This document shows positions 17,473 through 27,332 of a stretch of DNA of 60,434 nucleotides, piece by piece. Where the stretch lies: contig JAAYMV010000003.1 of the NCBI GenBank assembly GCA_012521185.1, forward strand, positions 1 through 60,434, read 5' to 3'. Numbering within the stretch: position 1 is the stretch's first letter; each line of letters opens with the position of its first letter. The stretch is from Bacillota bacterium. Its GTDB lineage: Bacteria; Bacillota; Limnochordia; Darwinibacteriales; DTU012. Under the pieces are notes generated by a model. That model saw only the letters and a list, made by a program, of their open reading frames with translations. It was not told the DNA's origin and searched no databases. Both the position numbers and the translations under genes were made by a program.

Positions 17473-18729
17473 ATGCAGCGAATTCTAGCTTTAGTTAAAT
17501 TGGTTATCGAAACGGTGCCAATGTTTATTTTGGATCCAACTTATTTGTTAGTATTTCTGATTGTATTTATTATGGTTTACAGTCAGTATAAAAAAATTGG
17601 AGCCGTGGAAATCAGGATGTTTGGTTTGAAAAGAAGTAGTGCTTTAAAGGAAACTTTCATCAGCCTGGCTTATGGTTTAATCGGTGGTATGATTGCTACT
17701 GTATTGTTTATTGCTCTTGGGATAACACTTCCTGGAACCGGAGTAATCTTACTATGGTTAGTTGCTATTTTATTGGCACTTTTACATCCTCGCTTTCTTT
17801 GTTTTTCATATTCCGCGGGAATAATTAGTTTATTAAACATTATTTTCGGCATTCCTGAGTTTGATATTCCGTCAATAATGGGACTGGTAGCTATCTTGCA
17901 TTTAGTAGAAGCGATCTTAATTTATTTAAACGGTGCCAAGAATCCCTCTCCAATATATTTGAAGCATGAAACTACTGGCAAGATAGTTGGGGGTTTTAGC
18001 TTGCATCGGTTTTGGCCTGTTCCCTTTATGGCAGTTATTGCCACAATCGGCTTTCAATCTTCATTAAATGGAGCTGTTACCATGCCAGATTGGTGGCCTT
18101 TGCTGGCACCAGAGATAGCAGTTAAGCCTGAGTATGTTTTATTATTTACGATCTGGCCAGTGATGGCTGGTTTAGGGTATAGTGATTTAGCTTTATCTAG
18201 TTTGCCGCATCAGAAGGCAAATCAGACTGCTTTTAGACTAGCTTTATATAGTATTTGTTTATTAGGTTTATCAATCTTGGCAAATCGCTTTAGTCAGCTA
18301 TTGATTGTGCCGGCAATCTTTGCACCGGTGGTACACGAATTTATTATTTATCAGGGCTTGCGGCGCGAAAGCAAATTAGAGCCACTGTTTACTAATTCTG
18401 AAGGGGTAATGATCTTAGATGTTTATCCTAATTCTCCGGCAGATCAAATGGGTTTAAAAACAGGTGATTTAATCTTATCGATTAATGGTGTAGATGTTTC
18501 TAGTCCCCAGGATTTATCGAAGGAAATGGATCCGTGGTTAATTGATCCTGTGTTAGAAGTTAAAAATCTCTTGCATGATGAAGAAAAGCGAGTGATCAAT
18601 TATCGTGGTAAACTTCCTCCATTAGGAATAATTCCTGTCCCCAATGAAAAACAGCGAGTATATATTGTGCTTAGAGATGGCTATTTAGTTGCTTGGCTTA
18701 AAAAGTGGCTGCATAAGAGAAAGGAGTAG
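17473..18729 (+). CDS. Polytopic membrane protein with C-terminal PDZ domain (MinJ-like)
   Basis: A 418-residue protein with about eight hydrophobic segments over residues 1-300. A PDZ domain covers about residues 310-370 (GVMILDVYPNSPADQMGLKT, then GDLILSINGVDVS), followed by a short basic cytosolic end. The arrangement matches MinJ (YvjD) of Bacillus, which links DivIVA to MinCD for division-site placement. It also shares the gene neighbourhood, just after ctpB. Sequence similarity to MinJ is not strong enough by eye to claim that role; other polytopic PDZ proteins exist. The ATG at 17473 follows GGAGGTGAGC. Five bases separate it from the YibQ-like gene. Confidence 0.65.
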   Translation: MQRILALVKLVIETVPMFILDPTYLLVFLIVFIMVYSQYKKIGAVEIRMFGLKRSSALKETFISLAYGLIGGMIATVLFIALGITLPGTGVILLWLVAILLALLHPRFLCFSYSAGIISLLNIIFGIPEFDIPSIMGLVAILHLVEAILIYLNGAKNPSPIYLKHETTGKIVGGFSLHRFWPVPFMAVIATIGFQSSLNGAVTMPDWWPLLAPEIAVKPEYVLLFTIWPVMAGLGYSDLALSSLPHQKANQTAFRLALYSICLLGLSILANRFSQLLIVPAIFAPVVHEFIIYQGLRRESKLEPLFTNSEGVMILDVYPNSPADQMGLKTGDLILSINGVDVSSPQDLSKEMDPWLIDPVLEVKNLLHDEEKRVINYRGKLPPLGIIPVPNEKQRVYIVLRDGYLVAWLKKWLHKRKE

Positions 18730-18734
18730 CGATT

Positions 18735-19949
18735 GTGCTCGAAAAAGTATTGCATAAAAGACCCTGGTTAGTGTTGCTAGTAATTGTATTTGTGTCAGCT
18801 TCTACTAGCTTTATGTTAGCTAAATACTTGCTTGAACGGCAAGGTATTACTGCATTAGACTCAGAAGAACAGACATCCGAAATCGGACAAGGTGTTGGTG
18901 GTTTAACTCGCTATGATTTTACTGCAGAAAATTTGGACTTTATTATTGATTTTTGGGAAACAGCGGGTTATTATATTTTCCCTGAAGATACAGGATTTGT
19001 GGTAATTCCAACAAATCCAGAATTGAAATTTCGGAGAAGCTTTGCGGAGTTTCTGTTGAAAATAGCGGATTTAGGTTATGGAATTTCTTTTGAAATTGAT
19101 TCTGAACAGTTAAGAGCTTCAATGTCAGTCGCATTATCGGTTGCTCATGTGGAACAGGGGTTGAATTTGAATCTCAAAAAAGTGATTTATCGCCAGGCGA
19201 CACCAATGGATCCTTGGAAATATTCTATTGATCAGGAACAGCCTAAATTAGCGATTATCATTGATGATTGGGGCTATCCTTCACAGGCGGTTGATTCTAT
19301 ATTAAGCTATCCTTTTCCGTTGACAACAGCCATATTGCCTTATTTACCAATGTCAAAAATTATAGCGGAACGATCATCTAATATTGGACATGAAGTAATT
19401 TTGCATCAACCAATGGAAGCCTTAAGTGAAATGAATATTGGTGAAGGTGGAATAACTACTGATATGGAACCTGAGGAAATTGCGGAGCAAATAAGGCGGA
19501 ACATTTCGCACTTGCCGATGATTAAAGGCATTAACAATCATATGGGTTCAAAAGTGACAGCTGATGCTGCTACAATGAGAAGTATTTTAGCGACATTAAG
19601 TGAGCTAGATCTATTCTTTGTTGACAGCTTAACCACTGCTAAAACAGTGACCGAGGCTATTGCTAAAGAATTACAAGTTCCATTTGCCACTAACATGTTG
19701 TTTTTGGACAATATAAATGAAGTAGAAGAAATTAAAACTCAAATTAGAAAAGGATTAGAGTTAGCTAAGCGTACTGGTCAAGCCATTGCTATTGGGCATG
19801 TTCGACCAGTAACAGCTACAGCTTTATGGGAAATGATTCCTGAAATTATTGATTCAGGTGTAGAACTAGTGCCAGTATCCCAGTTATTAACTTATAGCGA
19901 ACCAGCTACATTTGCTTATGATAGTTATGAATTAGAAGGGGCTTATTAA
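18735..19949 (+). CDS. Divergent polysaccharide deacetylase family protein (YibQ-like)
   Basis: A 404-residue protein with an N-terminal signal-anchor (WLVLLVIVFVSASTSFMLAK), an intermediate region, and a C-terminal deacetylase-like fold from about residue 168. That fold includes PKLAIIIDDWGYPSQAVDSI, EVILHQPMEALSEMN and KGINNHMGSKVTADAATMRS. These are the conserved blocks of the divergent (DUF610/YibQ) polysaccharide deacetylases. The Asp pair and His residues of the metal site are retained (IDDWG, HQPME, NNHMGS). In Gram-negative bacteria, yibQ commonly follows envC and ctpA, exactly the company it keeps here. Start is a GTG at 18735, 8 bases after AAGGAG. Its stop codon lies inside the loop of the terminator. 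Confidence 0.88.
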   Translation: MLEKVLHKRPWLVLLVIVFVSASTSFMLAKYLLERQGITALDSEEQTSEIGQGVGGLTRYDFTAENLDFIIDFWETAGYYIFPEDTGFVVIPTNPELKFRRSFAEFLLKIADLGYGISFEIDSEQLRASMSVALSVAHVEQGLNLNLKKVIYRQATPMDPWKYSIDQEQPKLAIIIDDWGYPSQAVDSILSYPFPLTTAILPYLPMSKIIAERSSNIGHEVILHQPMEALSEMNIGEGGITTDMEPEEIAEQIRRNISHLPMIKGINNHMGSKVTADAATMRSILATLSELDLFFVDSLTTAKTVTEAIAKELQVPFATNMLFLDNINEVEEIKTQIRKGLELAKRTGQAIAIGHVRPVTATALWEMIPEIIDSGVELVPVSQLLTYSEPATFAYDSYELEGAY

Positions 19950-19962
19950 TAGCCCCTTTTAA
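19936..19962 (+). terminator. Terminator between the yibQ-like gene and ppa
   Basis: AAGGGGCT (19936-19943), loop TATTAAT, AGCCCCTT (19951-19958), then TTAATT. The TAA stop of the deacetylase gene is inside the loop. The reverse strand has only a short T run, so it may serve ppa less efficiently. Confidence 0.8.
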
Positions 19963-20454
19963 TTATTTATCGTTAGCTTCTTTATAGCGCTCAAATGCTT
20001 CTTCAATAATTTGGATGGCACGTTCTTTGGCATGCCAATCTCCAACTTTGGTCTTCTTTTTCTCTAATGCTTTGTAAACTTGGAAAAAGTGAGTGACTTC
20101 TTGTAGCATATGGTCGGGAATATCACATAAATCATCAGCCCAATTCCATTGCGGGTCACTAATTGGTACACAAAGGACTTTTTTATCAGGTCCTTTCTCA
20201 TCCCACATATCGAATACACCGATAGGTTTTGCACGGATCATACAACCAGGAAATGTTGCTTCTCCTACTAACACTAATGCATCTAATGGATCTCCATCTT
20301 CAGCAAGGGTGTTTGGTATGAATCCATAGTCAGCAGGATAATGTACAGATGAGAATAACATTCGATCTAAATAAAATAGACCGTCTTTTTCGTTGTACTC
20401 ATATTTGTTGCGACTTCCTTTCGGAATTTCGACCATTACTAATATAGAGTTCAT
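19963..20454 (-). CDS. ppa: Inorganic pyrophosphatase (family I, soluble)
   Basis: A 163-residue PPase that hydrolyses pyrophosphate to two phosphates with Mg2+. The signature is AEDGDPLDALVLVGE (residues 51-65), carrying the metal-binding aspartates. The substrate-binding Lys/Arg/Tyr positions are seen in PKGSRNKYEYNEKDGLFYLD and HYPADYGFIPNTL, and the third metal Asp region is ISDPQWNWADDL. Many Bacillota use the unrelated family II enzyme (PpaC), so the family I type here is a small lineage clue. The ATG is preceded by GGAGGTAAAAAA on the minus strand. It is one of only four minus-strand genes here and converges on the envelope cluster. Confidence 0.95.
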   Translation of the reverse strand: MNSILVMVEIPKGSRNKYEYNEKDGLFYLDRMLFSSVHYPADYGFIPNTLAEDGDPLDALVLVGEATFPGCMIRAKPIGVFDMWDEKGPDKKVLCVPISDPQWNWADDLCDIPDHMLQEVTHFFQVYKALEKKKTKVGDWHAKERAIQIIEEAFERYKEANDK

Positions 20455-20490
20455 TTTTTTACCTCCAGCATTGGATTCTTTCAGAAATCA

Positions 20491-20529
20491 GAACATATGT
20501 ATGGACAAGGTATATTCGTATGTTATAAT
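20491..20529 (+). promoter_or_regulatory. uvrB promoter with degenerate LexA-like box
   Basis: TGGACA (20502-20507), 16-base spacer, TATAAT (20524-20529). GAACATATGTAT at 20491-20502 matches the left half of the Gram-positive LexA box (CGAACATATGTTCG) but has only GT of the right half. It abuts the -35, where a repressor would act. SOS control is plausible but not certain. Confidence 0.5.
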
Positions 20530-20607
20530 AGCATAAATAGCAAAAAATGTACAGAGTAAGTTAATTGCCCTAATCTGATAGTTTAGAATATGAAAGAGGG
20601 TTGGAAC

Positions 20608-22599
20608 ATGAGTAAACCATTTAAGGTGGTAGCACCTTTTGAACCTGCCGGTGGACAACCACAGGCTATTGCTAAATTGACAAAAGGAATTAATGATAAT
20701 TTACGGGCGCAAACACTTTTAGGCGTTACCGGTTCTGGTAAAACCTTTACCATGGCTAAAGTAATTGAGGCTGTACAAAAACCAACCTTAGTGATTGCTC
20801 ACAATAAGACTTTAGCAGCTCAATTATGCAATGAATTCCGGGAGTTTTTTCCAGAAAATGCAGTGCATTACTTTGTTAGCTATTATGATTATTATCAACC
20901 AGAAGCTTATGTGCCTCAAAGTGACACTTATATAGAAAAAGATGCATCGATTAACGAGGAAATTGACCGTCTGCGACACGCAGCAACAAGTGCGCTGTTT
21001 GAGCGACGTGATGTGATTATTGTAGCCAGTGTTTCTTGTATTTATGGTTTAGGTTCTCCTGAAGATTACATGGGTATGACTTTATCTTTGGAAAATGGAG
21101 AGTTCCGCGATCGTGATCATATTTTACGTCGTCTTGTAGGCATTCAATACGAACGGAATGACATTGGTTTTGAGCGAGGAACTTTTCGTGTGCGCGGTGA
21201 TGTGATTGAAATTATTCCAGCTAGTAGTGATCATGTGATCCGGATTGAATTGTTTGGTGACGAAGTTGATCGGATTCTGGAGTTAGATTTAATTACTGGG
21301 GAAGTTATTAGGGAAACTGATCGAATTACAATTTATCCTGCATCCCACTTCGTTACTTCGGAAGAAAAAATGAAAAGAGCTATTAAAGCTATTGAAGAGG
21401 AATTAGAGGAACGACTGCAGGAGTTAGTGGCTGAAAATAAATTGTTAGAAGCACAACGGTTAAAACAAAGAACAACCTATGATTTGGAAATGCTGCAGCA
21501 GGTTGGTTTTTGTCAAGGAATCGAGAACTATTCTAGGCATTTAAGCGGTAGAGCCGCTGGTGAAACTCCAGCTACTTTACTGGATTATTTTCCGAAAGAT
21601 TATTTAATGTTCATTGACGAATCTCATGTTACAATTCCGCAAATTAGAGGAATGTATAATGGGGATCGGGCTCGGAAAGAAACATTGGTTAATTATGGTT
21701 TTAGACTACCTTCAGCTTTAGATAATCGACCATTAAAGTTTGACGAGTTTGAGAAGCATATTAACCAAGTTATTTTTGTTTCGGCTACACCTGGTCCGTA
21801 TGAGGAACAACACGAACAACAGCGGGTGGAGCAGATTATTCGTCCAACTGGTTTAGTTGATCCAGAAATTTCTGTCCGGCCAATTAAAGGTCAAATTGAT
21901 GATTTATTAGATGAAATTCATCAAGTTGTTGGGCGAAATGAACGGGTATTGATTACCACCCTCACTAAAAAAATGGCAGAGGATTTAACAGATTATTTAG
22001 CAGAAGCTGGAATTAAAGTTCGCTATTTACATTCCGATATTGATACTCTAGAGCGAATTGAAATTTTAAGGGATTTAAGATTAGGAGTTTTTGATGTATT
22101 AGTGGGTATTAACTTATTGCGGGAAGGCTTGGACTTACCAGAAGTTTCTTTAGTAGCTATTTTAGATGCAGACAAAGAAGGCTTTTTGCGATCAGAAACT
22201 TCATTAATTCAAACCATTGGTCGGGCAGCACGAAACGTGTCTGGAAAGGTAATTATGTATGCAGATCAGATTACCAATTCAATGCAGCGCGCTATTTCAG
22301 AAACTAATCGTCGTCGGGCTGAACAAATTGCTTATAATGAAAAACATGGTATCATACCTCAGTCTGTCAAGAAAGAAGTAAAAGATATTATTCAAGATAC
22401 CATTGCCGCTGAGGAAAAAGAAGAATATTTAATTGATGGTCAGCAGCTAGCAAGAGCTTCAATTAAAGAAATAACTCAAGTAATAAAAGAATTAGAAGAA
22501 GAAATGTACGCAGCTGCGAAAGAGTTAAATTTTGAACTGGCAGCGACTTTACGAGATCAGATTAAAAAGTTGCGACAGGAAGTGGGGTTAGAAGTTTGA
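20608..22599 (+). CDS. uvrB: Excinuclease ABC subunit B
   Basis: About 663 residues. UvrB is the damage-verifying helicase-like subunit of nucleotide excision repair. Walker A is GVTGSGKT (residues 39-46). The beta-hairpin that clamps DNA is [20 protein letters not shown]. Helicase motifs include [12 protein letters not shown] and QTIGRAARN. The C-terminal UVR domain ([20 protein letters not shown]) contacts UvrC. The ATG at 20608, 7 bases after AAAGAGGG, is preferred to the in-frame ATG at 20590, which lacks a site. The last four bases overlap the TTG start of uvrA, giving a uvrB-uvrA-uvrC operon. Confidence 0.97.
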   Translation: MSKPFKVVAPFEPAGGQPQAIAKLTKGINDNLRAQTLLGVTGSGKTFTMAKVIEAVQKPTLVIAHNKTLAAQLCNEFREFFPENAVHYFVSYYDYYQPEAYVPQSDTYIEKDASINEEIDRLRHAATSALFERRDVIIVASVSCIYGLGSPEDYMGMTLSLENGEFRDRDHILRRLVGIQYERNDIGFERGTFRVRGDVIEIIPASSDHVIRIELFGDEVDRILELDLITGEVIRETDRITIYPASHFVTSEEKMKRAIKAIEEELEERLQELVAENKLLEAQRLKQRTTYDLEMLQQVGFCQGIENYSRHLSGRAAGETPATLLDYFPKDYLMFIDESHVTIPQIRGMYNGDRARKETLVNYGFRLPSALDNRPLKFDEFEKHINQVIFVSATPGPYEEQHEQQRVEQIIRPTGLVDPEISVRPIKGQIDDLLDEIHQVVGRNERVLITTLTKKMAEDLTDYLAEAGIKVRYLHSDIDTLERIEILRDLRLGVFDVLVGINLLREGLDLPEVSLVAILDADKEGFLRSETSLIQTIGRAARNVSGKVIMYADQITNSMQRAISETNRRRAEQIAYNEKHGIIPQSVKKEVKDIIQDTIAAEEKEEYLIDGQQLARASIKEITQVIKELEEEMYAAAKELNFELAATLRDQIKKLRQEVGLEV

Positions 22600-25427
22600 G
22601 TAAGGATAAAATTGTTATTCGAGGTGCAAGACAGCATAACTTGCAAAATATAGATTTAGAAATACCAAGGGATAAATTTGTAGTGGTAACTGGTTTATCA
22701 GGTTCTGGGAAATCCTCCTTGGCCTTTGATACTATTTATGCGGAAGGGCAACGACGTTATGTAGAATCGTTATCCGCTTATGCCAGACAATTTTTAGGGC
22801 AAATGGAAAAACCTAATGTGGATTCTATCGAAGGGCTATCGCCAGCTATTTCTATCGATCAAAAAACTACAAACCGTAACCCACGTTCTACAGTGGGCAC
22901 AGTTACAGAGATCTACGACTATTTACGTCTGCTATATGCGCGAATTGGCAGACCACATTGTCCCCAATGCGGCCAGCCAATTACGCAGCAAACTGTCGAG
23001 CAAATTGTTGACCAAGTAATGACATTAGAAGAAAGAACTAGGATTCAAGTTCTTGCTCCAGTAGTGCGAGGGCGCAAAGGAGAACACAAGAAACTGCTAG
23101 AGGATTTGCGTAAGCAGGGATTTGTTCGAGTACGAATAAATGGAGAGTTACACGAGCTATCTGAGCCGATTAACTTAGATAAAAATAAAAAACATTTAAT
23201 TGAGATTGTGATCGATCGAATTATAATTAGAGCAGATATTCAATCTCGATTAAGCGATTCTATTGAAACTGCTTTAAAGTATGGCGATGGAATTGTCGTG
23301 ATTGATGTGATTGATCAAGAATCATTAGTTTTTAGTGAAAAGTTTGCTTGTATAGATTGTGGTATTTCTATTGGTGAGTTAACGCCAAGGACGTTTTCGT
23401 TCAATAGTCCCTTTGGTGCTTGTCCAACTTGTGATGGATTAGGAAGTCGGCTGGAGGTAGATCCTGATTTAGTCGTTGATTATTCTCTTTCATTAAATGA
23501 AGGAGGGATTATTCCTTGGCGGGATTCAAAAAGTCGCTGGTTAGCAGCAATGTTGGAAGCAGTTTGCAAAAAATATGAGATTAATCCAGACTTGCCTTTA
23601 GGTGAGTTAGCTAAAGAGCAGATAGATATTTTACTAAATGGTTTAGATGAAGAAATTCAGTTTCCGTATACTAACCAAGCAGGTCGGGAGCGAATTTACT
23701 CAGCTCAGTTTGATGGTGCTATTAGACAGATTGAACGGCGTTTTCGGGAATCTAGTTCTGACTGGGCACAAGAAGAATGTCAGAAGTATATGAGTAATCG
23801 GACTTGTACTGATTGTAATGGACGCCGATTGCGGCCAGAAATTTTAGGGGTAACTATTGGTGATCAAAATATTATGGAGGTTTGTGACTTCACTATTAGT
23901 GAATGTTTAACTTTCTTCCGGAACTTAGAATTAACGGAAAGGGAACGCTTAATTGGGCACTTAATTTTGAAAGAAATTCAAGAACGTTTAGGTTTTCTAA
24001 ATAGTGTTGGTTTGGATTATTTAACTCTTAATCGAGCTGCCGCAACTCTTTCTGGTGGAGAAGCACAACGAATTCGGTTAGCTACCCAGATTGGTTCCAG
24101 TTTAATGGGAGTTTTATATATTTTAGATGAACCCAGTATTGGATTGCATCAACGGGATAACCAAAAGTTACTTGAAGCCCTAATGGGGTTAAGAGATTTA
24201 GGTAATACATTGATTGTTGTGGAGCATGATCAAGATACCATGTTGGCAGCGGATTGGATTATTGATATAGGTCCAGGTGCTGGTTCCCATGGCGGCAAGG
24301 TAGTTGCTCAAGGAACTTATCAGGATATTTGCCAGGTCGAAGAATCCATTACTGGTCAATATTTATCGGGTAAACGTTCAATTCCTGTTCCTACTGTTCG
24401 GCGTAAACCCAATGGTAAATGGATTACCGTTAAAGGTGCTCGCGAAAACAATCTTAAGAATATTGATGTTAGTTTTCCTTTAGGAACATTTATTTGTGTA
24501 ACCGGAGTTTCGGGTTCTGGAAAAAGTACCTTAGTTAATGAAGTTCTGTATCAGAAGTTAGCGCAAAAACTGCATCGACGGACAGGTAAGCCTGGAGCCC
24601 ATGATAGGATTGAGGGAATTGAACATTTAGATAAGGTAATCGATATTGATCAGTCCCCAATTGGGCGAACACCACGTTCGAATCCAGCTACTTATACTGG
24701 AGCTTTTGATGGGATTCGGGAAGTCTTCGCCTTAACACCAGAAGCCAAAATGCGTGGCTATCGACCAGGTAGGTTTTCTTTTAACGTAAAAGGTGGGCGC
24801 TGTGAAGCTTGTCGTGGTGATGGTATTCTAAAAATCGAAATGCACTTTCTACCTGATGTATACGTTCCTTGTGAAGTATGTAAGGGAGCTCGTTATAACC
24901 GAGAAACATTAGAGGTACGCTATAAAGGAAAAACAATTGCTGATGTTCTAGATATGCGGGTTGAAGAAGCGGTAGAATTTTTCAGTGCGATTCCTAAAAT
25001 TCATCGGAAACTGCAAACTTTATATGATGTAGGCCTTGGCTACATTAAGCTGGGTCAGCCAGCTACTCAATTATCCGGCGGTGAAGCTCAAAGAGTTAAG
25101 CTAGCAACCGAGTTAAGTCGTCGGAGTAACGGAAAAACGCTATACATTTTAGATGAACCAACAACTGGATTGCATTTTGAAGATGTGCGTAAATTGTTAG
25201 AAGTTTTGAATCGCTTAGTAGAAGCTGGTGATACAGTTTTAGTTATTGAGCATAATCTTGATGTAATCAAAACAGCTGATTATATTATTGATTTAGGTCC
25301 AGAAGGTGGGGCTGGCGGTGGTACAGTAGTTGCTGCTGGTACCCCTGAAGAAATTGCTCAGGTACCAGAATCATATACCGGTCAGTTTTTAAGACCAATT
25401 TTAGCGGAAGCTAAAACCTTAGTCTAA
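22596..25427 (+). CDS. uvrA: Excinuclease ABC subunit A
   Basis: A 943-residue UvrA, the DNA-damage sensor. It has two ABC ATPase modules with interrupted nucleotide-binding folds. The first Walker A is GLSGSGKSS (residues 33-41) and the second is GVSGSGKST (near 640). Signature motifs are [20 protein letters not shown] and [20 protein letters not shown]. Three CxxC zinc sites are visible (CPQC, CIDC/CPTC, CEAC/CEVC). The start is TTG at 22596, overlapping the uvrB stop; it is read as [20 protein letters not shown], the expected family N-terminus. Confidence 0.98.
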   Translation: MSKDKIVIRGARQHNLQNIDLEIPRDKFVVVTGLSGSGKSSLAFDTIYAEGQRRYVESLSAYARQFLGQMEKPNVDSIEGLSPAISIDQKTTNRNPRSTVGTVTEIYDYLRLLYARIGRPHCPQCGQPITQQTVEQIVDQVMTLEERTRIQVLAPVVRGRKGEHKKLLEDLRKQGFVRVRINGELHELSEPINLDKNKKHLIEIVIDRIIIRADIQSRLSDSIETALKYGDGIVVIDVIDQESLVFSEKFACIDCGISIGELTPRTFSFNSPFGACPTCDGLGSRLEVDPDLVVDYSLSLNEGGIIPWRDSKSRWLAAMLEAVCKKYEINPDLPLGELAKEQIDILLNGLDEEIQFPYTNQAGRERIYSAQFDGAIRQIERRFRESSSDWAQEECQKYMSNRTCTDCNGRRLRPEILGVTIGDQNIMEVCDFTISECLTFFRNLELTERERLIGHLILKEIQERLGFLNSVGLDYLTLNRAAATLSGGEAQRIRLATQIGSSLMGVLYILDEPSIGLHQRDNQKLLEALMGLRDLGNTLIVVEHDQDTMLAADWIIDIGPGAGSHGGKVVAQGTYQDICQVEESITGQYLSGKRSIPVPTVRRKPNGKWITVKGARENNLKNIDVSFPLGTFICVTGVSGSGKSTLVNEVLYQKLAQKLHRRTGKPGAHDRIEGIEHLDKVIDIDQSPIGRTPRSNPATYTGAFDGIREVFALTPEAKMRGYRPGRFSFNVKGGRCEACRGDGILKIEMHFLPDVYVPCEVCKGARYNRETLEVRYKGKTIADVLDMRVEEAVEFFSAIPKIHRKLQTLYDVGLGYIKLGQPATQLSGGEAQRVKLATELSRRSNGKTLYILDEPTTGLHFEDVRKLLEVLNRLVEAGDTVLVIEHNLDVIKTADYIIDLGPEGGAGGGTVVAAGTPEEIAQVPESYTGQFLRPILAEAKTLV

Positions 25428-25455
25428 AATGGATGGCCTTAGAAAGGGTATCAGC

Positions 25456-27294
25456 ATGGATTTACAAGAGAAACTCTCTCTGTTGCCAATGAGTCCTGGC
25501 GTATATTTAATGAAGGATAAAGATGATCAGATTATTTACGTTGGCAAGGCGATTAATTTACGGAGCAGAGTACGTTCTTACTTTCAAAGTTCAAAGCATC
25601 ATGGAGCTAAGGTTAAGGCTTTGGTCGAACGAATCGCTGATTTTGAATATATTGTCACCGATTCAGAAGTAGAAGCCTTGATACTAGAAAGTAATTTGAT
25701 TAAGAAGCATTCTCCATGGTTTAATATTCGTTTGAAGGATGACAAAAGTTATCCATATATTAAAGTTACTACTAATGAGGATTTTCCGCGAGTAATGATG
25801 GTTCGTAATAGGTTAGATGACGGAGCCAAGTATTATGGACCCTATACAAACGTTACTGCGGTGAAAAGTACCTTAAATTTTTTACGGAAGTTGTTTCCGA
25901 TTCGGACTTGCCGGAAAAATATAAAAGTTGGTCAAAAACCTGAACGACCTTGTTTAAATTACCATATTGGTCGTTGTTTAGCACCTTGTGCTGGTTTAGT
26001 AGATCAAGGGACTTATCAGGAAATGATTGATGAAGTATGTCTATTTCTTGAAGGAAGGCACCATCGCTTGATTCCAGATTTAACAAAGAAAATGGAAAAG
26101 GCTAGTGCTCACTTAGAATTTGAAAGAGCTGCTAAGATTCGTGACCAAATCCGTGCACTAGAACAAATGGTTGAGAAACAGAAGATTATTAGTCAGCATA
26201 AAGAAGATCAGGATATTTTAGGTTATGCTCGAGTTGGAAATTTAGCTTGTGTGCAAGTCTTTTTTGTGCGTGACGGAAAGTTAATTGGGCGAGAACACTT
26301 TATGCTGGACTGTAATGCTGACGAAGAAGCAGTAGAAATTCTGACGGCTTTCGTTAAGCAATATTATTCGGATGCTTCGTTTATCCCGAAAGAGATTTTG
26401 CTTCCGACGGCATTAGAGGATCAAGAGTTAATTGAACAATGGTTATCAGAGTTAAAACAGGCTCGCGTATATATTCGCAGACCACAACGGGGAACTAAAA
26501 AAGAACTAGTGGAAATGGTTAACCATAATGCTGAAGTAGTGCTGGAAGAAACCCAAGCTCGTGAGGAACAAAAGAGCAAAGAAATAGAGCGGGGTTTGTT
26601 TGAGTTACAACAAGCTTTGAACTTATCAAGTCCAATTCAACGGATTGAGGCTTTTGATATTTCTACCATTCAAGGCAGTCATACGGTGGCATCTATGGTG
26701 GTAATGATTGATGGTGTTCCAGCTAATGATCAGTATCGGCGATTTAAAATCCAATCGGTTTCTGGGGAACCAAATGATTATTTAGCTATGGAAGAAGTAA
26801 TTCGTCGTCGTTTTACTCGCGGATTACGAGAACAAGCTGGTGAATTAGAAGTTACTAGGTTTAGTGAATTCCCTGACTTAGTAGTGATTGATGGCGGTAA
26901 AGGACAACTTAGTTCTGCCATTAAAATCAGAGATGAACTTGGTTTAGGTATTACCTTTATTGGTTTGGCTGAACAGTTTGAAGAAGTTTATTTGGAGAAT
27001 CAATCAGAACCTTTGATTTTACCTAGGGAATCACATGGTTTGCATATGTTGCAGCGTATTCGGGATGAAGCTCATCGGTTTGCCTTGGCTTATCATCGTC
27101 ATTTACGTAGCAAAAACAGCCATCGTTCCCTATTAGATGAAATTCCAGGTGTAGGCCCTAAACGCAAGAAGGCTTTATTAAGACACTTTGGTACTGTAAA
27201 ACGTATTCGTGAGGCTTCGGTAGAAGAATTACAAGAAGTAGAAGGAATTAATGAAAAAGTGGCCACCGAGATTTGGCAATATGTGCGTAAGTAA
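25456..27294 (+). CDS. uvrC: Excinuclease ABC subunit C
   Basis: About 612 residues. UvrC makes both incisions flanking the lesion. The N-terminal GIY-YIG nuclease (GVYLMKDKDDQIIYVGKA) makes the 3' cut. A UVR domain (LTKKMEKASAHLEFERAAKI) binds UvrB. The RNase H-like domain (VVIDGGKGQLSSAI and HRSLLDEIPGVGPKRKKALL region) makes the 5' cut, and the protein ends in a tandem helix-hairpin-helix. The ATG at 25456, 8 bases after AAAGGG, matches the family start and is preferred over an in-frame ATG at 25429. It closes the uvrBAC operon. Confidence 0.97.
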   Translation: MDLQEKLSLLPMSPGVYLMKDKDDQIIYVGKAINLRSRVRSYFQSSKHHGAKVKALVERIADFEYIVTDSEVEALILESNLIKKHSPWFNIRLKDDKSYPYIKVTTNEDFPRVMMVRNRLDDGAKYYGPYTNVTAVKSTLNFLRKLFPIRTCRKNIKVGQKPERPCLNYHIGRCLAPCAGLVDQGTYQEMIDEVCLFLEGRHHRLIPDLTKKMEKASAHLEFERAAKIRDQIRALEQMVEKQKIISQHKEDQDILGYARVGNLACVQVFFVRDGKLIGREHFMLDCNADEEAVEILTAFVKQYYSDASFIPKEILLPTALEDQELIEQWLSELKQARVYIRRPQRGTKKELVEMVNHNAEVVLEETQAREEQKSKEIERGLFELQQALNLSSPIQRIEAFDISTIQGSHTVASMVVMIDGVPANDQYRRFKIQSVSGEPNDYLAMEEVIRRRFTRGLREQAGELEVTRFSEFPDLVVIDGGKGQLSSAIKIRDELGLGITFIGLAEQFEEVYLENQSEPLILPRESHGLHMLQRIRDEAHRFALAYHRHLRSKNSHRSLLDEIPGVGPKRKKALLRHFGTVKRIREASVEELQEVEGINEKVATEIWQYVRK

Positions 27295-27332
27295 AGAATA
27301 CCCCCTCCTCATAAGGGGGTATTCTTATTTAT
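27294..27332. terminator. Bidirectional-type terminator between uvrC and the S8 protease gene
   Basis: AAGAATACCCCCT (27294-27306), loop CCTCATA, AGGGGGTATTCTT (27314-27326). The 13-base stem is perfect and T-rich sequence follows. It serves the two converging genes. Confidence 0.85.
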
